From contig NZ_JAAZWE010000005.1 in the NCBI RefSeq assembly GCF_013185185.1, positions 248,001 through 312,000 on the forward strand: a stretch of 64,000 nucleotides of DNA. The letters are read 5' to 3'. The notes under the pieces are model-generated. The model saw only the letters and a list, made by a program, of their open reading frames with translations, had not been told where the DNA came from and did not search any database. Below are positions 42,019-50,847 of the stretch, one piece after another (positions within the stretch are counted from its first letter, which is position 1; every line of letters begins with the position of its first letter). The stretch is from Saccharibacillus endophyticus (lineage in GTDB: Bacteria; Bacillota; Bacilli; Paenibacillales; Paenibacillaceae). Both the position numbers and the translations under genes were made by a program.

Positions 42019-42751
42019 CGGTGTCGATTACGCATTCGAACGCGGCAAAATCTCGGCGGTCATCGGTCCGAACGGCGCAGGGAAAACGACCTTTTTCAAC
42101 ATGATCACCGGAATCTATGTCCCCGACGCCGGAAGCATTGAGCTGGACGGGAAGTCGATCGTACGCGTAAAGCCGGATAAAATTACGGATCAAGGCATCG
42201 CGCGTACGTTTCAAAATATCCGGCTGTTCGGCAGCATGACCGTATTGGAGAATGTCATGGTCGGCATGCATATCCATCTGAAGGCCGGAATCCTCAGCAC
42301 GCTGCTGAATCTGCCCCTGGTACGCCGCGAGGAAAAGGAAACGATGCACGAAGCCTATCGCCTGCTCGAATACGTCGGATTGGCCTCTCTATATAACGAA
42401 GAAGCGGCAAGCCTGCCGTATGGCGCGCAGCGACGGCTGGAGATTGCCCGTGCACTAGCCGCCAAGCCGAAAGTGTTATTGCTCGACGAGCCCGCCGCCG
42501 GCATGAACCCGCGCGAGACGAATGAACTGACTGATCTGATCCGGCGCATTCAACGCGAACGCGAAATTTCGATCATTTTGATCGAACACGATATGAAGCT
42601 GGTCATGGGATTGTCGGATCATATTCTGGTATTGGATCACGGGGAGAAGATTGCGGAAGGGAAGCCGGAAGATATCCGCGCGAACCCGAAGGTCATCGAA
42701 GCTTATTTGGGCAAAAGCGCGCTGCAAGACGAGGAGGTCATGCCGATATGA
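41960..42751 (+). CDS. livG: Branched-chain amino acid ABC transporter ATPase
   Basis: The 263-aa ATPase has Walker A GPNGAGKTT near 36, the LivG insertion after GIARTFQNIRLFG, ABC signature LPYGAQRRLEIARAL, Walker B KVLLLDEPAAGMNP and switch His in LIEHDMKLVMG. It powers uptake with LivF. The ATG 41960 follows AAGGAGGCCGAAACGC. It overlaps the end of livM by 59 nt, in a different frame. Confidence 0.94.
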   Translation: MSILSVQGLVKKFGGLTAVNGVDYAFERGKISAVIGPNGAGKTTFFNMITGIYVPDAGSIELDGKSIVRVKPDKITDQGIARTFQNIRLFGSMTVLENVMVGMHIHLKAGILSTLLNLPLVRREEKETMHEAYRLLEYVGLASLYNEEAASLPYGAQRRLEIARALAAKPKVLLLDEPAAGMNPRETNELTDLIRRIQREREISIILIEHDMKLVMGLSDHILVLDHGEKIAEGKPEDIRANPKVIEAYLGKSALQDEEVMPI

Positions 42752-43452
42752 GTTTGCTGGAGATGAAGCAGGTACAGGCCTACTATGGCGGAATTCATGC
42801 GTTAAAAGGAATTGACCTGTCCGTAGAGGAAGGCGAAATCGTATCGTTGATCGGCTCTAACGGAGCTGGCAAATCGACGACGCTTAAAGCCATTTGCGGT
42901 CAAGTCAAAACAAAAGGAACGATCTTATTCGCAGGCAAAGAAATTCAGGCGCAACCTCCGCATGCCACGGCACTGAACGGGATCGCGCATGTCCCGGAAG
43001 GTCGGCGTATCTTCCCCAAGCTGACGGTAAAAGAAAACCTGGAGATGGGCGCCTTTTCCGTACGCGATAAAAAGATGATCCGGGAACGGATCGAACGGGC
43101 TTTCGCCTACTTCCCCCGGCTGAAGGAACGCTACCACCAGCAGGGCGGCACGATGAGCGGCGGCGAACAGCAGATGCTGGCCATCGCCCGCGCCATGATG
43201 ATGAAGCCGCGCATTCTGCTGCTCGACGAGCCCTCGATGGGCCTGGCTCCGGTCATGGTGGACCAGATCTTCGAGATCATCGAGGAATTGAACCGCGAAG
43301 GAACGACCATCTTGCTGGTGGAGCAAAACGCGTATCAGGCCCTTCAGATCGCAAGTCGCGGTTATGTCATTCAGACAGGCGAGATCATCATGCAGGACAG
43401 TGCGCGAGCGCTGCTGCATAGCGAACTGGTGAAAGAAGCTTACTTGGCGTAA
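42748..43452 (+). CDS. livF: Branched-chain amino acid ABC transporter ATPase
   Basis: The 234-aa ATPase has Walker A GSNGAGKST, signature MSGGEQQMLAIARAM, Walker B RILLLDEPSMGLAP and switch His replaced in the family manner by LLVEQNAYQAL. LivF proteins are short, as here. Its ATG overlaps the livG stop by 4 nt (ATGA). It is the last gene of the operon, followed by a strong terminator. Confidence 0.95.
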   Translation: MSLLEMKQVQAYYGGIHALKGIDLSVEEGEIVSLIGSNGAGKSTTLKAICGQVKTKGTILFAGKEIQAQPPHATALNGIAHVPEGRRIFPKLTVKENLEMGAFSVRDKKMIRERIERAFAYFPRLKERYHQQGGTMSGGEQQMLAIARAMMMKPRILLLDEPSMGLAPVMVDQIFEIIEELNREGTTILLVEQNAYQALQIASRGYVIQTGEIIMQDSARALLHSELVKEAYLA

Positions 43453-43480
43453 CGCGTTGAACGTCCCAGTATCCGCAAAC

Positions 43481-43538
43481 AAGCCGAATCGGCCGAACTT
43501 CGCAGACTGCGCGAAAGTTCGGCCGATTCGGCTTTTCC
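43481..43538. terminator. Terminator of the liv operon (also of the convergent GGDEF gene)
   Basis: A 23-nt stem AAGCCGAATCGGCCGAACTT and its complement (43481-43503 with 43511-43534), T-run on the plus side. Confidence 0.93.
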
Positions 43539-43552
43539 TTTCAGGAAACCCT

Positions 43553-45136
43553 TCAATTGGCTTCGAGCGACTTGTTTTCCCCATCAGCGTTCAACCCGAC
43601 GCGATTCCGCCCCAGCTTTTTCGCGCTGTAGAGCGCATGGTCCGCCCGCCGCATCAAGTTCTGCATCTCCGGCGCGCCGTATCGTTCGTCCGGCGAAGGC
43701 ATCAGATGCGAGACGCCGAAGCTTGACGTAACCCGAACCGCGCGGCCCTCCGCGATAATTTCCAAGCGTTCGACCGCGGCCCGAATTTTTTCTGCCGCGA
43801 TCCATCCTTGCTCCGCATTCGTTTCCGGCAAACAAAGCACGAACTCGTCTCCGCCGTACCGGCCCGCGATTCCGCTTCCGCCCAACACGCCGCGAATGAC
43901 TTCGGCCACGCCGGCCAGCACGAGGTCTCCCGCCTCATGTCCGAACGTATCGTTCACCTTTTTGAAATGATCCACGTCGAACATCATCACCGATACTCCA
44001 GGTCCTTCCGGCGACAGCTCCCGCAATGCCTGTTCGGATCGCTCGATCAGCGTGTTTTTGTTGAACAATCCCGTCAATCCGTCGGTACTGGCGAGCTTTT
44101 TAAACTTCTGTTCCAATACGACGCGCTCCGTAATATCGATGAAGGTCACGATTCGTCCCGAACGACGGGAGTCCCGGTCGCGAATCGGCGAGAAACGCAC
44201 ATGGACATACAAAGGACGCTCCGTATCCAGCTTCAGGTCATGCTCGCCGCCGAGTTCGACGCACTTGGCAATCGCCGGATGACCCGCAAGTGCTTCCGCC
44301 GCGCTGCGTCCGATGCTTTTTTTACATAATTCAGGAACTAACCGCAGCATGGCCCGATTGTAATCGACCACGACATCCTGTTCATTGAGCACAAGTACGC
44401 CGTCTCCCATATTCTCGAATACGATCTCCCGTGCGATGGGCGCCACGTTGAACATGCGGAAACGGAAAACCGCCATGCTGTGGAAAATGAACGACACGCT
44501 GATAAACACCGGGCCCAGGTCGATGCCGTACGGACTTCTTCCCGCAAGATAGTACAGATTCCCGGCTACCGGAACGAGCAAACCCGCCGTCATCGCCAGC
44601 ATTTGCAGACGGAAGCGGTAACGAGCCTTCAACATGCGAATCGAAAGCACGCAGACCGACACCGCCAAGCAGCCGTACATATAGATCGTATGCACGAGAT
44701 ACCAAGGCCCTTTGCCCAATTCCACGATCGGGAACGGCGCATCAGCCCGAAGAGCGACTGACGTGTAATACAATTGATGAAAATCATTCGTGTGCTGAAA
44801 GATAAAGGTCAAAAAAGGAATAATGAACAAAGCCCGTCTTTTCCACGGTCCGAGCTGCATGTCCGCATATTGCAGACACATGAGCAGCGTGAATACCGGC
44901 AGGAAAGGCAGCGAGAAATATTCGATTCCGATCCAAAATTTAATCTGCGTCAGATCGCCGCTCGTCAATTCGAAGGCGTAACCGAAAGCCAGGATTGAAG
45001 CCATCAAAGCCGCAAGAATATAATAACGTCCGCCCGGGGCGTTGCGGAAACGAAGCATGGCGTACACCGCGAGAAAAAGGCTCAGCGCTCCCCCCATCAT
45101 AATAACCGGCACGTATACGAGTAATTGCTGAGCCAT
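43553..45136 (-). CDS. 7TM - PAS - GGDEF diguanylate cyclase
   Basis: The 527-aa protein starts with a 7-segment membrane region (about 1-220; the pattern of histidine-kinase N-terminal 7TM domains), a PAS domain (about 235-335; NMGDGVLVLNEQDVVVDYN) and a GGDEF domain (about 345-505) with RYGGDEFVLCL and DIDHF-like FDVDHFKKVNDTFGHEAGD. It should synthesise c-di-GMP. ATG 45136 has GGAG 9 nt before it; a GTG at 45142 is too close to the site. The gene is convergent with liv. Confidence 0.9.
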   Translation of the reverse strand: MAQQLLVYVPVIMMGGALSLFLAVYAMLRFRNAPGGRYYILAALMASILAFGYAFELTSGDLTQIKFWIGIEYFSLPFLPVFTLLMCLQYADMQLGPWKRRALFIIPFLTFIFQHTNDFHQLYYTSVALRADAPFPIVELGKGPWYLVHTIYMYGCLAVSVCVLSIRMLKARYRFRLQMLAMTAGLLVPVAGNLYYLAGRSPYGIDLGPVFISVSFIFHSMAVFRFRMFNVAPIAREIVFENMGDGVLVLNEQDVVVDYNRAMLRLVPELCKKSIGRSAAEALAGHPAIAKCVELGGEHDLKLDTERPLYVHVRFSPIRDRDSRRSGRIVTFIDITERVVLEQKFKKLASTDGLTGLFNKNTLIERSEQALRELSPEGPGVSVMMFDVDHFKKVNDTFGHEAGDLVLAGVAEVIRGVLGGSGIAGRYGGDEFVLCLPETNAEQGWIAAEKIRAAVERLEIIAEGRAVRVTSSFGVSHLMPSPDERYGAPEMQNLMRRADHALYSAKKLGRNRVGLNADGENKSLEAN

Positions 45137-45332
45137 TTTCACCTACTCCATTCGATAATGATCTTAGGCCAAAGGTTCCAAAAGGGCGTACGGTAATCAT
45201 CCGTTCAGGCGTTCTCTTCCAAACCTGACCCTACTTCCAAAGACCTACATAACCTAATACGTATTATAAAGCAATTTAGCTTACATTAACCAAAAATAAA
45301 TAATCGCTTCCTTGCCGGCTTCTTTTGAGACA

Positions 45333-45367
45333 AACGAAAAACCGCTTCGCACAGTCGCGAAACGGTT
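45333..45367 (-). terminator. Terminator of the epimerase gene
   Basis: AACCG-TTTCGC on the minus strand pairs with GCGAA-CGGTT (45340-45367), followed by TTTCGTTTG. Confidence 0.8.
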
Positions 45368-45403
45368 GGGTGAGTCTGCTTGCATGTCTTTCGCCGACAA
45401 AAA

Positions 45404-46420
45404 TCAGCCTTTGATTTCGGCGATTGCCCGTTCCAGCGCGGTAGCGATCCGGTCGCACCAGGCGTCGAACTCCGGATCTTCTTTCTGCGCTTCGGGATTC
45501 GCCAGCGCGTACTCCACGGCTTCGCGCAGCCCCTGGTCGCCGCGAGTCGTCGCTACGAAGTCCGGCACGAGACGCTTGAGTTTCGAGTTGTCGAACACGA
45601 CCGTATTGGCTTTGTCTCCGAGCAGGCTGCCCCGGTAATCTTCGTCGCTGACCGCGTCCAAAAACGCCGAAGGCACATGCAGCGGATTCAGCTTCTTGCC
45701 GAGCGCCGACGCGACGATCTCGTGAATCTGATTCCAGGTCAACGATTCGTCCGACGTGATCTGCACGGATTCGCCGAGCGCATGGATATTGCCCATCAGC
45801 CCGACGAAGCCTTTGGCGAAGTCGCGGCTGTGGGTCAGCGTCCAGAGCGAAGTTCCGTCCCCATGGATGATGACCGGCTTGCCCTCCTGAATACGCTTGA
45901 GTACGGCCCAAGGCCCTCCGCTGCCGTGCACGCCGACCGGCACCGAGCGTTCGCTGTACGTATGGCTCGGGCGCACGATCGTGATCGGGAAGCCTTCTTC
46001 GCGGTACTGCTTCATCAGATAATCCTCGCAGGCGATCTTGTTGCGGGAATATTCCCAGAACGGATTCGCGAGCGGCGTCGCTTCGCTGATCCGGTAATCC
46101 GCCGGCGGCGACTGGTAAGCCGAAGCCGAGCTGATGAAGATATATTGTTTTGTTTTATCCTTGAACAGGCGGTAGTCCCGCTCCACCTGCTCCGGCGTAA
46201 ATGCGATAAAGTCCGCGACCACGTCGAAGTTGAGGTCCGCGATCAGTTCCGCCACCTTGGCTTCGTCGTTGATGTCGCCTTTCAAAATTTTCGCGCCTTC
46301 CGGTAATCCCTCATTGCGATTGCCGCGGTTCAACAGATACAATTCATGTCCCTGCGTGAGCAGCAGCTTGGTGATCTCCGTACTGATGGTGCCCGTTCCC
46401 CCGATAAACAGTGCTTTCAT
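45404..46420 (-). CDS. NAD-dependent epimerase/dehydratase (SDR)
   Basis: The 338-aa protein begins with MKALFIGGTGTIST (modified Rossmann motif) and has YIFISSASAYQ and YSRNK around residue 125, giving the Ser, Tyr and Lys of extended SDRs. LTHSRDFAKGFVGLMGN and ITSDESLTWNQIHEIV are the marks of the subgroup with substrates like nucleotide-sugar or mRNA-binding (CSP41-like). Ordinary length. The ATG at 46420 has GGAGG 11 nt upstream. No sugar operon is present. Confidence 0.87.
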   Translation of the reverse strand: MKALFIGGTGTISTEITKLLLTQGHELYLLNRGNRNEGLPEGAKILKGDINDEAKVAELIADLNFDVVADFIAFTPEQVERDYRLFKDKTKQYIFISSASAYQSPPADYRISEATPLANPFWEYSRNKIACEDYLMKQYREEGFPITIVRPSHTYSERSVPVGVHGSGGPWAVLKRIQEGKPVIIHGDGTSLWTLTHSRDFAKGFVGLMGNIHALGESVQITSDESLTWNQIHEIVASALGKKLNPLHVPSAFLDAVSDEDYRGSLLGDKANTVVFDNSKLKRLVPDFVATTRGDQGLREAVEYALANPEAQKEDPEFDAWCDRIATALERAIAEIKG

Positions 46421-46524
46421 ATGATGATTCGCCTCCGTCTAAGTAAGTTGGACATTCGAGCTTTGCGGCCTTCCGTTTTACCTTAGCATGAGGTTATCTT
46501 GAATACAAACTGGAAGAGTCGGAA

Positions 46525-47112
46525 TCAGCTCGCAACCGCCCGGAAATACCGATACACTTTCTCCAGCTTTTGCGCATGCTTTCCTTTCGGGTTCTCCATG
46601 TTGCCGAATTCGAAAAACTTCACTTTTTTAATTCCGACGTAGTTGAACAGCGCTTTACGCATCAGAATGCGGTGGGCGTTGCCCAGCCACAATTGCAGGT
46701 ACCCGGTCGGCCCTTTCATCACGGAGACGCAGACGACGGATTTGTCTTTGAGCAGTCCTTCCGGCAGCAGGCCGCCTTTGTCGCGGTACGCGAAGTTGGA
46801 CGCAAACATCTTGTCGATGAAGCCCATCAGCATCGCCGGAGGACGTCCCCACCAGATCGGATAGACGAACACGATCTTATCCGCCCACAGCATCAGTTCG
46901 CGATGGCGCGCAAGTTCCGGGTCGATATGCATATCCCGTCTTCTTTTTTCTTCATTGAACATCAGCACCGGATCGAAGCCTTCTTCGTACAAATCAAGCA
47001 CCCGGGTTTCTTTAACCTGCGTATTCTCGTCAGCACCGCGCAATACCTGCTGCATAAACGAATAACTCAAACTCTTATGGTTAGGGTGAGCATAAATCAA
47101 CAGCATGTTCAT
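46525..47112 (-). CDS. NAD(P)H-dependent quinone oxidoreductase (flavodoxin-like fold)
   Basis: The 195-aa protein has MNMLLIYAHPNHKSLSYSF at the N-terminus, VFVYPIWWGRPPAMLMGFIDKMF near 84 and GPTGYLQLWLG, the marks of the MdaB/NQO/KefF type that reduce quinones by two electrons with FMN or FAD. The start at 47112 is taken because GGAGG lies 8 nt before it; ATGs at 47127 and 47106 fit less well. It is divergent from a MarR regulator, so it is probably induced by an oxidant or electrophile. Confidence 0.88.
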   Translation of the reverse strand: MNMLLIYAHPNHKSLSYSFMQQVLRGADENTQVKETRVLDLYEEGFDPVLMFNEEKRRRDMHIDPELARHRELMLWADKIVFVYPIWWGRPPAMLMGFIDKMFASNFAYRDKGGLLPEGLLKDKSVVCVSVMKGPTGYLQLWLGNAHRILMRKALFNYVGIKKVKFFEFGNMENPKGKHAQKLEKVYRYFRAVAS

Positions 47113-47234
47113 CAGTAACGCCTCCATTTACTTATCTTTTGATAACAAAAAGGTATCATACACGGAATATAGTTGTCAAATGATAATTGTATATAGATAA
47201 GTTTTTTGCTATGTTGGGTGCAAGAGGTGAGAAC
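47113..47234. promoter_or_regulatory. Divergent promoter region with MarR-type dyads
   Basis: TTATC-tttt-GATAA is perfect at 47132-47145, and CTTATCT also occurs in the complement of about 47175-47200. Overlapping -35 candidates TTGTCA (plus) and TTGACA (minus) meet near 47172-47177. Exact sites are uncertain. Confidence 0.45.
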
Positions 47235-47663
47235 ATGGATCATAGCGCTTTGTTTCAAAAATTCGTTGCGTTCACGGCAGATTTGCACGAAGTCAGCCAC
47301 GAGTTGACCCGAGGCGTGAAGAGCGAAGACGTAACGCCCGTTCAATATAAAATTTTGGAGTATATGATGGTCAGCCAACCCGTAACGCCGAGCGAAATCG
47401 CGGATTGCGTAGACCTGTCGCTGCCGAATACAAGCCGCGAACTGCGCAAGCTGATGGAAAAAGGACTCTGCGAAAAAGCGACGGATGACGCGGATCGCCG
47501 ACGCCAGCTGTTCCGGTTGTCCACAGACGGCCAGGCGATGATGGGACGCGTGTTCGCGCAAGCGCAGCAAGGGTTCGAACAGCGGATCGCCGGATTGACG
47601 GAGGATGAGTTGAAGGAAGTGGAAGCGGCTTTGGAGCTGCTTCAGAGGAAGGTGTTTCAATAA
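47235..47663 (+). CDS. MarR family transcriptional regulator
   Basis: The 142-aa protein has a winged helix (YKILEYMMVSQPVTPSEIADCVDLSLPNTSRELRKLMEKGLCEK) with the DADRRRQLFRLSTDG wing and helical dimer ends. The ATG 47235 follows AGAGGTGAGAAC, whereas a start at 47187 has no site. It is divergent from the quinone reductase; regulation of that gene and itself is the usual arrangement. No Cys pair that would suggest an OhrR-type sensor is evident; the single Cys in DCVDLS and KGLC may still be reactive. Confidence 0.9.
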   Translation: MDHSALFQKFVAFTADLHEVSHELTRGVKSEDVTPVQYKILEYMMVSQPVTPSEIADCVDLSLPNTSRELRKLMEKGLCEKATDDADRRRQLFRLSTDGQAMMGRVFAQAQQGFEQRIAGLTEDELKEVEAALELLQRKVFQ

Positions 47664-47706
47664 AAAAAGCGCAGATTCGCTTCGAAACGAGCCTGCATGC
47701 TAAAAA

Positions 47707-47732
47707 GCCGCTGGCGATTATGCCGGCGGCTT
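47707..47732. terminator. Terminator of marR
   Basis: GCCGCTGGC (47707-47715) pairs with GCCGGCGGC (47722-47730, one wobble), with an A-run left and TT-rich right. Confidence 0.6.
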
Positions 47733-47785
47733 CGTTTGTTTGCGTTTATTGTTATATTCGGCGAGCGGATCATAGGATGCTTAAC

Positions 47786-48283
47786 TTAGCCGAGATACTC
47801 GTCCAGACGATCCCAGGTTTCGCGAATGCCGTGCTCCATGCCCATTTCCATAACCGTTTTGAGCGACTCTTCGGAGTCGTACAAGGTACGGGAGACGACT
47901 TTGGTCCCGCCTTCGAATTCTTCAAAAACAAGCGTGGTATCGGAGGGCGGGAGGTCTTCATTGATCAGGCCTTCGGCATCGGAGAAATAATCCGTATAGA
48001 CGATGGAGTTCGGTGCATCGATAGCCCGATAGACGGCTTTGCCCCACGATTCCATGCCGAAGAATTCGCCTTGCGACTCATCCTTGCATGTCATGCAGTA
48101 GTGCCAAGCGCCTTCCGGGCGGAAATCGAGGTTGCACGCTGTAAGCTCCCAACCGCGCGGTCCCCACCAATGCTTCAAGTGCTCGCACTCCGTAAATGCG
48201 GCAAACACCTTGTTCCGTGGCGCGTTGAACACGCGTTCCATTGCGAATTCCAGTCCTTCGGCCTTAATTGTCATTTCTCCCAT
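47786..48283 (-). CDS. SRPBCC (AHSA1-like) domain protein
   Basis: The 165-aa protein is one START-like domain: FAMERVFNAPRNKVFAAFTECEHLKHWWGPRGW at the N-terminus, WHYCM in the middle and HGIRETWDRLDEYL at the C-terminus. Such domains carry a hydrophobic cavity. ATG 48283 follows GGGGAGGCTTTCGAC. It is 77 nt downstream of an ArsR-type regulator; ArsR-SRPBCC pairs are common in Bacillales. Confidence 0.9.
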   Translation of the reverse strand: MGEMTIKAEGLEFAMERVFNAPRNKVFAAFTECEHLKHWWGPRGWELTACNLDFRPEGAWHYCMTCKDESQGEFFGMESWGKAVYRAIDAPNSIVYTDYFSDAEGLINEDLPPSDTTLVFEEFEGGTKVVSRTLYDSEESLKTVMEMGMEHGIRETWDRLDEYLG

Positions 48284-48360
48284 GTCGAAAGCCTCCCCGA
48301 AATCATGAATGTATGGCGGTAAACGTTAAGCAGCCGTCTTCGGCATTCTGCGTTCTGCAG

Positions 48361-48681
48361 TCAATCCGGCATATTTTTCAAATAATCGTCCAATCGGTCG
48401 AAACGTTCGTTCCACAGCTCCCGATAACCTGTCAGCCAAATCTCCAGTTCTTGAAAAGGTTCCGCACGGAGTCGGTAATGCCTGCGATTTGCATCGGCTT
48501 CTACTTCGACGATCCCCGCCTGTTGAAGCACCTTGAGATGCTTCGAAGCTTGCGGCTGGCGGATCTGCAATCGTTCCGCGATCTCTCCCACGCCCAGCGG
48601 CCCGCTTCGCAACAGCGAGACCATCCGCATTCGGCTCGGTTCGGCCAAAGCGGCAAATACAGCGATGTTTTCCTTGTCCAT
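48361..48681 (-). CDS. ArsR family transcriptional regulator
   Basis: The 106-aa protein has a winged helix: ALAEPSRMRMVSLLRSGPLGVGEIAERLQIRQPQASKHLKVLQQAGIVE, and RRHYRLRAEPFQEL. No Cys metal site is seen, so it is not a heavy-metal sensor and belongs to the group paired with SRPBCC proteins. The ATG 48681 has only a weak AAGG; longer frames from 48729 begin at GTG without a better site. The operator-promoter is at 48784-48821, 100 nt upstream of the start. Confidence 0.85.
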   Translation of the reverse strand: MDKENIAVFAALAEPSRMRMVSLLRSGPLGVGEIAERLQIRQPQASKHLKVLQQAGIVEVEADANRRHYRLRAEPFQELEIWLTGYRELWNERFDRLDDYLKNMPD

Positions 48682-48783
48682 ATCGTTTCTGCACAGCCTT
48701 GCAACCCGGCGGCATTTCTTTTGTCGCACCCGCTGAGCCTGCGCAAGATCACCTCTTTTCGCGTTCTGCCTTGCGATACGTCT

Positions 48784-48821
48784 ACTATAACCGACTCGAA
48801 TATTCCTGTAAAGGAATATTC
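48784..48821 (-). promoter_or_regulatory. ArsR-SRPBCC promoter with operator around the -35
   Basis: On the minus strand -35 TTTACA (complement 48807-48812) and -10 TATAGT (complement 48784-48789) are 17 nt apart. The -35 is exactly the spacer of a perfect inverted repeat: GAATATTCC at 48798-48806 and GGAATATTC at 48813-48821. Binding of a dimer would block RNA polymerase. Confidence 0.75.
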
Positions 48822-48845
48822 TAAAAAAAAGAAATCGGGTATCAG

Positions 48846-48873
48846 AAAAAGCCTGCGATGTAACATCGCAGGC
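48846..48873 (-). terminator. Terminator of the second LLM gene
   Basis: GCCTGCGATGT (48851-48861) pairs with ACATCGCAGGC (48863-48873), followed on the minus strand by TTTTTC. Confidence 0.9.
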
Positions 48874-48930
48874 TTGCTTTTAAAAGATGAGTATGAGGAC
48901 GTCGCACATAAGCGGATCAAATAACTGAAC

Positions 48931-49995
48931 TTAATTCGCCGGCTGTCCGGCCGCTTCCCATGCCGCGATCTCTTCGCGTACGATCGGAGCAACTTTCGTG
49001 CCCAGCAGTTCCACCGAACGCAGTACGTCGTCGTGATTTTTCATCGTGCCGACCGGCGTATGCAGCATGAAGCGGGTAATGCCCACCTTTTTGCGCAGAT
49101 CGATGATTTTCTTGGCGACCGTCTCCGGACTGCCTACGTACAAAGCGCCTTCCGGTCCGCGCAGGGCGTCGAAGCCTTGACGCGTATAAGGACCCCAACC
49201 GCGTTCTTTGCCCAGAACGGTCATGGCGTACTGCATCGAAGGGAAGAATTTGTCCGCAGCGATGTCGTCGCTCTCGCCGACGAAGCCGTGCGAGTGGGAA
49301 GCGACCGGAAGCAGGGAAGCATCATTTCCGCCATGCTCCGCCGCACGTTTATACAGGTCGACCAGCGGCGCGAATTGCGCGGGACGTCCGCCGATAATCG
49401 CCAACACGAGCGGAAGATTGAGCAGACCTGCGCGCACGACCGATTCCTGGTTGCCGCCGCTGCCGATCCAGATCGGAAGCTTTTCCTGAACCGGACGCGG
49501 ATACACGCCGCGGCTCTTGATTGCAGGGCGATGGCCGCCTTTCCAATCCACGATCTCCGACTCCTGAATTTTGAGCAGCAATTCCAGCTTCTCGTCAAAT
49601 AGCTCGTCGTAATCGTTCAGATCATAGCCGAACAGCGGGAACGATTCGATAAACGATCCGCGTCCCGCCATGATTTCCGCACGGCCGTTCGAAATCGCGT
49701 CCACGGTGGAGAAGTCCTGGAACACGCGCACCGGATCGGCCGACGACAACACCGTAACGGCACTGGTCAAACGAATTTTTTCCGTACGCGCCGCGGCCGC
49801 AGCCAGAATGACCGCCGGAGCCGACGCCGCGTAATCGACACGGTGATGTTCGCCTACGCCGAATACGTCGAGGCCGACTTTGTCTGCCAGCACGATCTCC
49901 TCGACGACTTGGCGAATGCGCTCCGCGTGACTGATCGTGGGTCCGTTCCCGTCTGCCGGGGTTGTTTCTACAAAGGTACTGATACCGATTTCCAT
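48931..49995 (-). CDS. Luciferase-like (LLM) flavin-dependent oxidoreductase, atypical bigger type
   Basis: The 354-aa protein has the marks of the CE1758/Nocardia-type LLM group: GISTFVETTPADGN at the start, FGVGEHHRVDYAASAPAVILAAAA near 45, RVFQDFSTVDAISNGRAEIMAGRGSF near 90, and LPIWIGSGGNQESVVRA. It binds FMN or F420. Substrate open. ATG 49995 follows AAAAGGAGATTCAATC. It is a different subgroup from the protein at 10140. Confidence 0.9.
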   Translation of the reverse strand: MEIGISTFVETTPADGNGPTISHAERIRQVVEEIVLADKVGLDVFGVGEHHRVDYAASAPAVILAAAAARTEKIRLTSAVTVLSSADPVRVFQDFSTVDAISNGRAEIMAGRGSFIESFPLFGYDLNDYDELFDEKLELLLKIQESEIVDWKGGHRPAIKSRGVYPRPVQEKLPIWIGSGGNQESVVRAGLLNLPLVLAIIGGRPAQFAPLVDLYKRAAEHGGNDASLLPVASHSHGFVGESDDIAADKFFPSMQYAMTVLGKERGWGPYTRQGFDALRGPEGALYVGSPETVAKKIIDLRKKVGITRFMLHTPVGTMKNHDDVLRSVELLGTKVAPIVREEIAAWEAAGQPAN

Positions 49996-50131
49996 GATTG
50001 AATCTCCTTTTCGATAAGCCGACTTTTAAGGTTCGGATAGTTATATTAAATAAAGTAAGTAACTATAATTATTTTATATACTCATTATCGGCTTTTTCGT
50101 CGGAAATTTCAAGTGTTGTTTTGCAAATCGG

Positions 50132-50374
50132 TCAGAACGGCGCCAACAAAGACGGTACTGCCGTAAAAAATACGATTAGGATGATTCCGGCGATGACGAA
50201 CGCGATCCCCGCCGTGAGGTTGGCCGTTTTATTTTTCTCCGCCGCTCCCGCAGATCGTTCGCTGCTGCGCCGATAAGGTTCCGGCGACGGATACATGCCT
50301 TTTCTCATATACAAAATACCGAGCAGGATCAATGCGATGCCCGGAATCCACAAAATCATCGAATGCATCGTCAT
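50132..50374 (-). CDS. Small membrane protein of unknown function, 80 aa
   Basis: The protein has two hydrophobic segments (about 6-22 and 52-72) joined by a charged loop with RRSSERS. ATG 50374 follows GGGAGGGTAAACTT. There is no catalytic motif and I do not recognise the family. Confidence 0.7.
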   Translation of the reverse strand: MTMHSMILWIPGIALILLGILYMRKGMYPSPEPYRRSSERSAGAAEKNKTANLTAGIAFVIAGIILIVFFTAVPSLLAPF

Positions 50375-50476
50375 AAGTTTACCCTCCCTTTTTTATCCTT
50401 ATTAATATGTAAACCAAAACACATGCCGTGCTTGCGTTTCTCGTTAACGGCTGTGAGAAGTCCCTCGAAAACCGAC

Positions 50477-50520
50477 AAAAAAGCGTCTCTGCGGCAGACT
50501 TGCTGCAGAGACGCTTTTTT
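50477..50520. terminator. Bidirectional terminator
   Basis: AAAAAAGCGTCTCTGC pairs with GCAGAGACGCTTTTTT (50477-50520) with a short loop. It ends the WGxxGxxG gene. Confidence 0.92.
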
Positions 50521-50559
50521 CCATCGCGAAACTTTCCGTTCTTGTTCCATTACGCGCTT

Positions 50560-50847
50560 TTAACGATTGACGCGTGTCGTTCTGTCGTCGTGATCGTTGT
50601 GCTTGCGGCGCAAACCGAGCAGTCCGAGCAGTCCCAACAGGCCGAGCAGGCCCCACAGGCCGTTGTCGCCGTCGTCGTCGGTTGCTTCGTTCACGACATC
50701 GTCGGTCGTTTCTTCCACTTCGGCGGCTGCCGTCGTGTACGTCGTGCCGGCCGAAGCCGCATGCGTGGTTTCCGCGAAAGCGGAGGCCGTTCCGAAAGCG
50801 GATACGAGCATTAAGGCGAGAAACATTGTTTTGACTTTTGTCATCAT
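50560..50847 (-). CDS. Exported protein with WGxxGxxG C-terminal tail
   Basis: The 95-aa protein has a signal peptide (MMTKVKTMFLALMLVSAFGTASAFA, cut after AFA), a Thr/Ala/Glu-rich acidic middle and a C-terminal membrane-type tail: WGLLGLLGLLGLLGLRRKHND, an exact WGxxGxxG pattern ending in basic residues. Such tails are thought to anchor or sort proteins in Firmicutes. The ATG 50847 has GGGAG 10 nt before it. Function unknown. Confidence 0.8.
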   Translation of the reverse strand: MMTKVKTMFLALMLVSAFGTASAFAETTHAASAGTTYTTAAAEVEETTDDVVNEATDDDGDNGLWGLLGLLGLLGLLGLRRKHNDHDDRTTRVNR

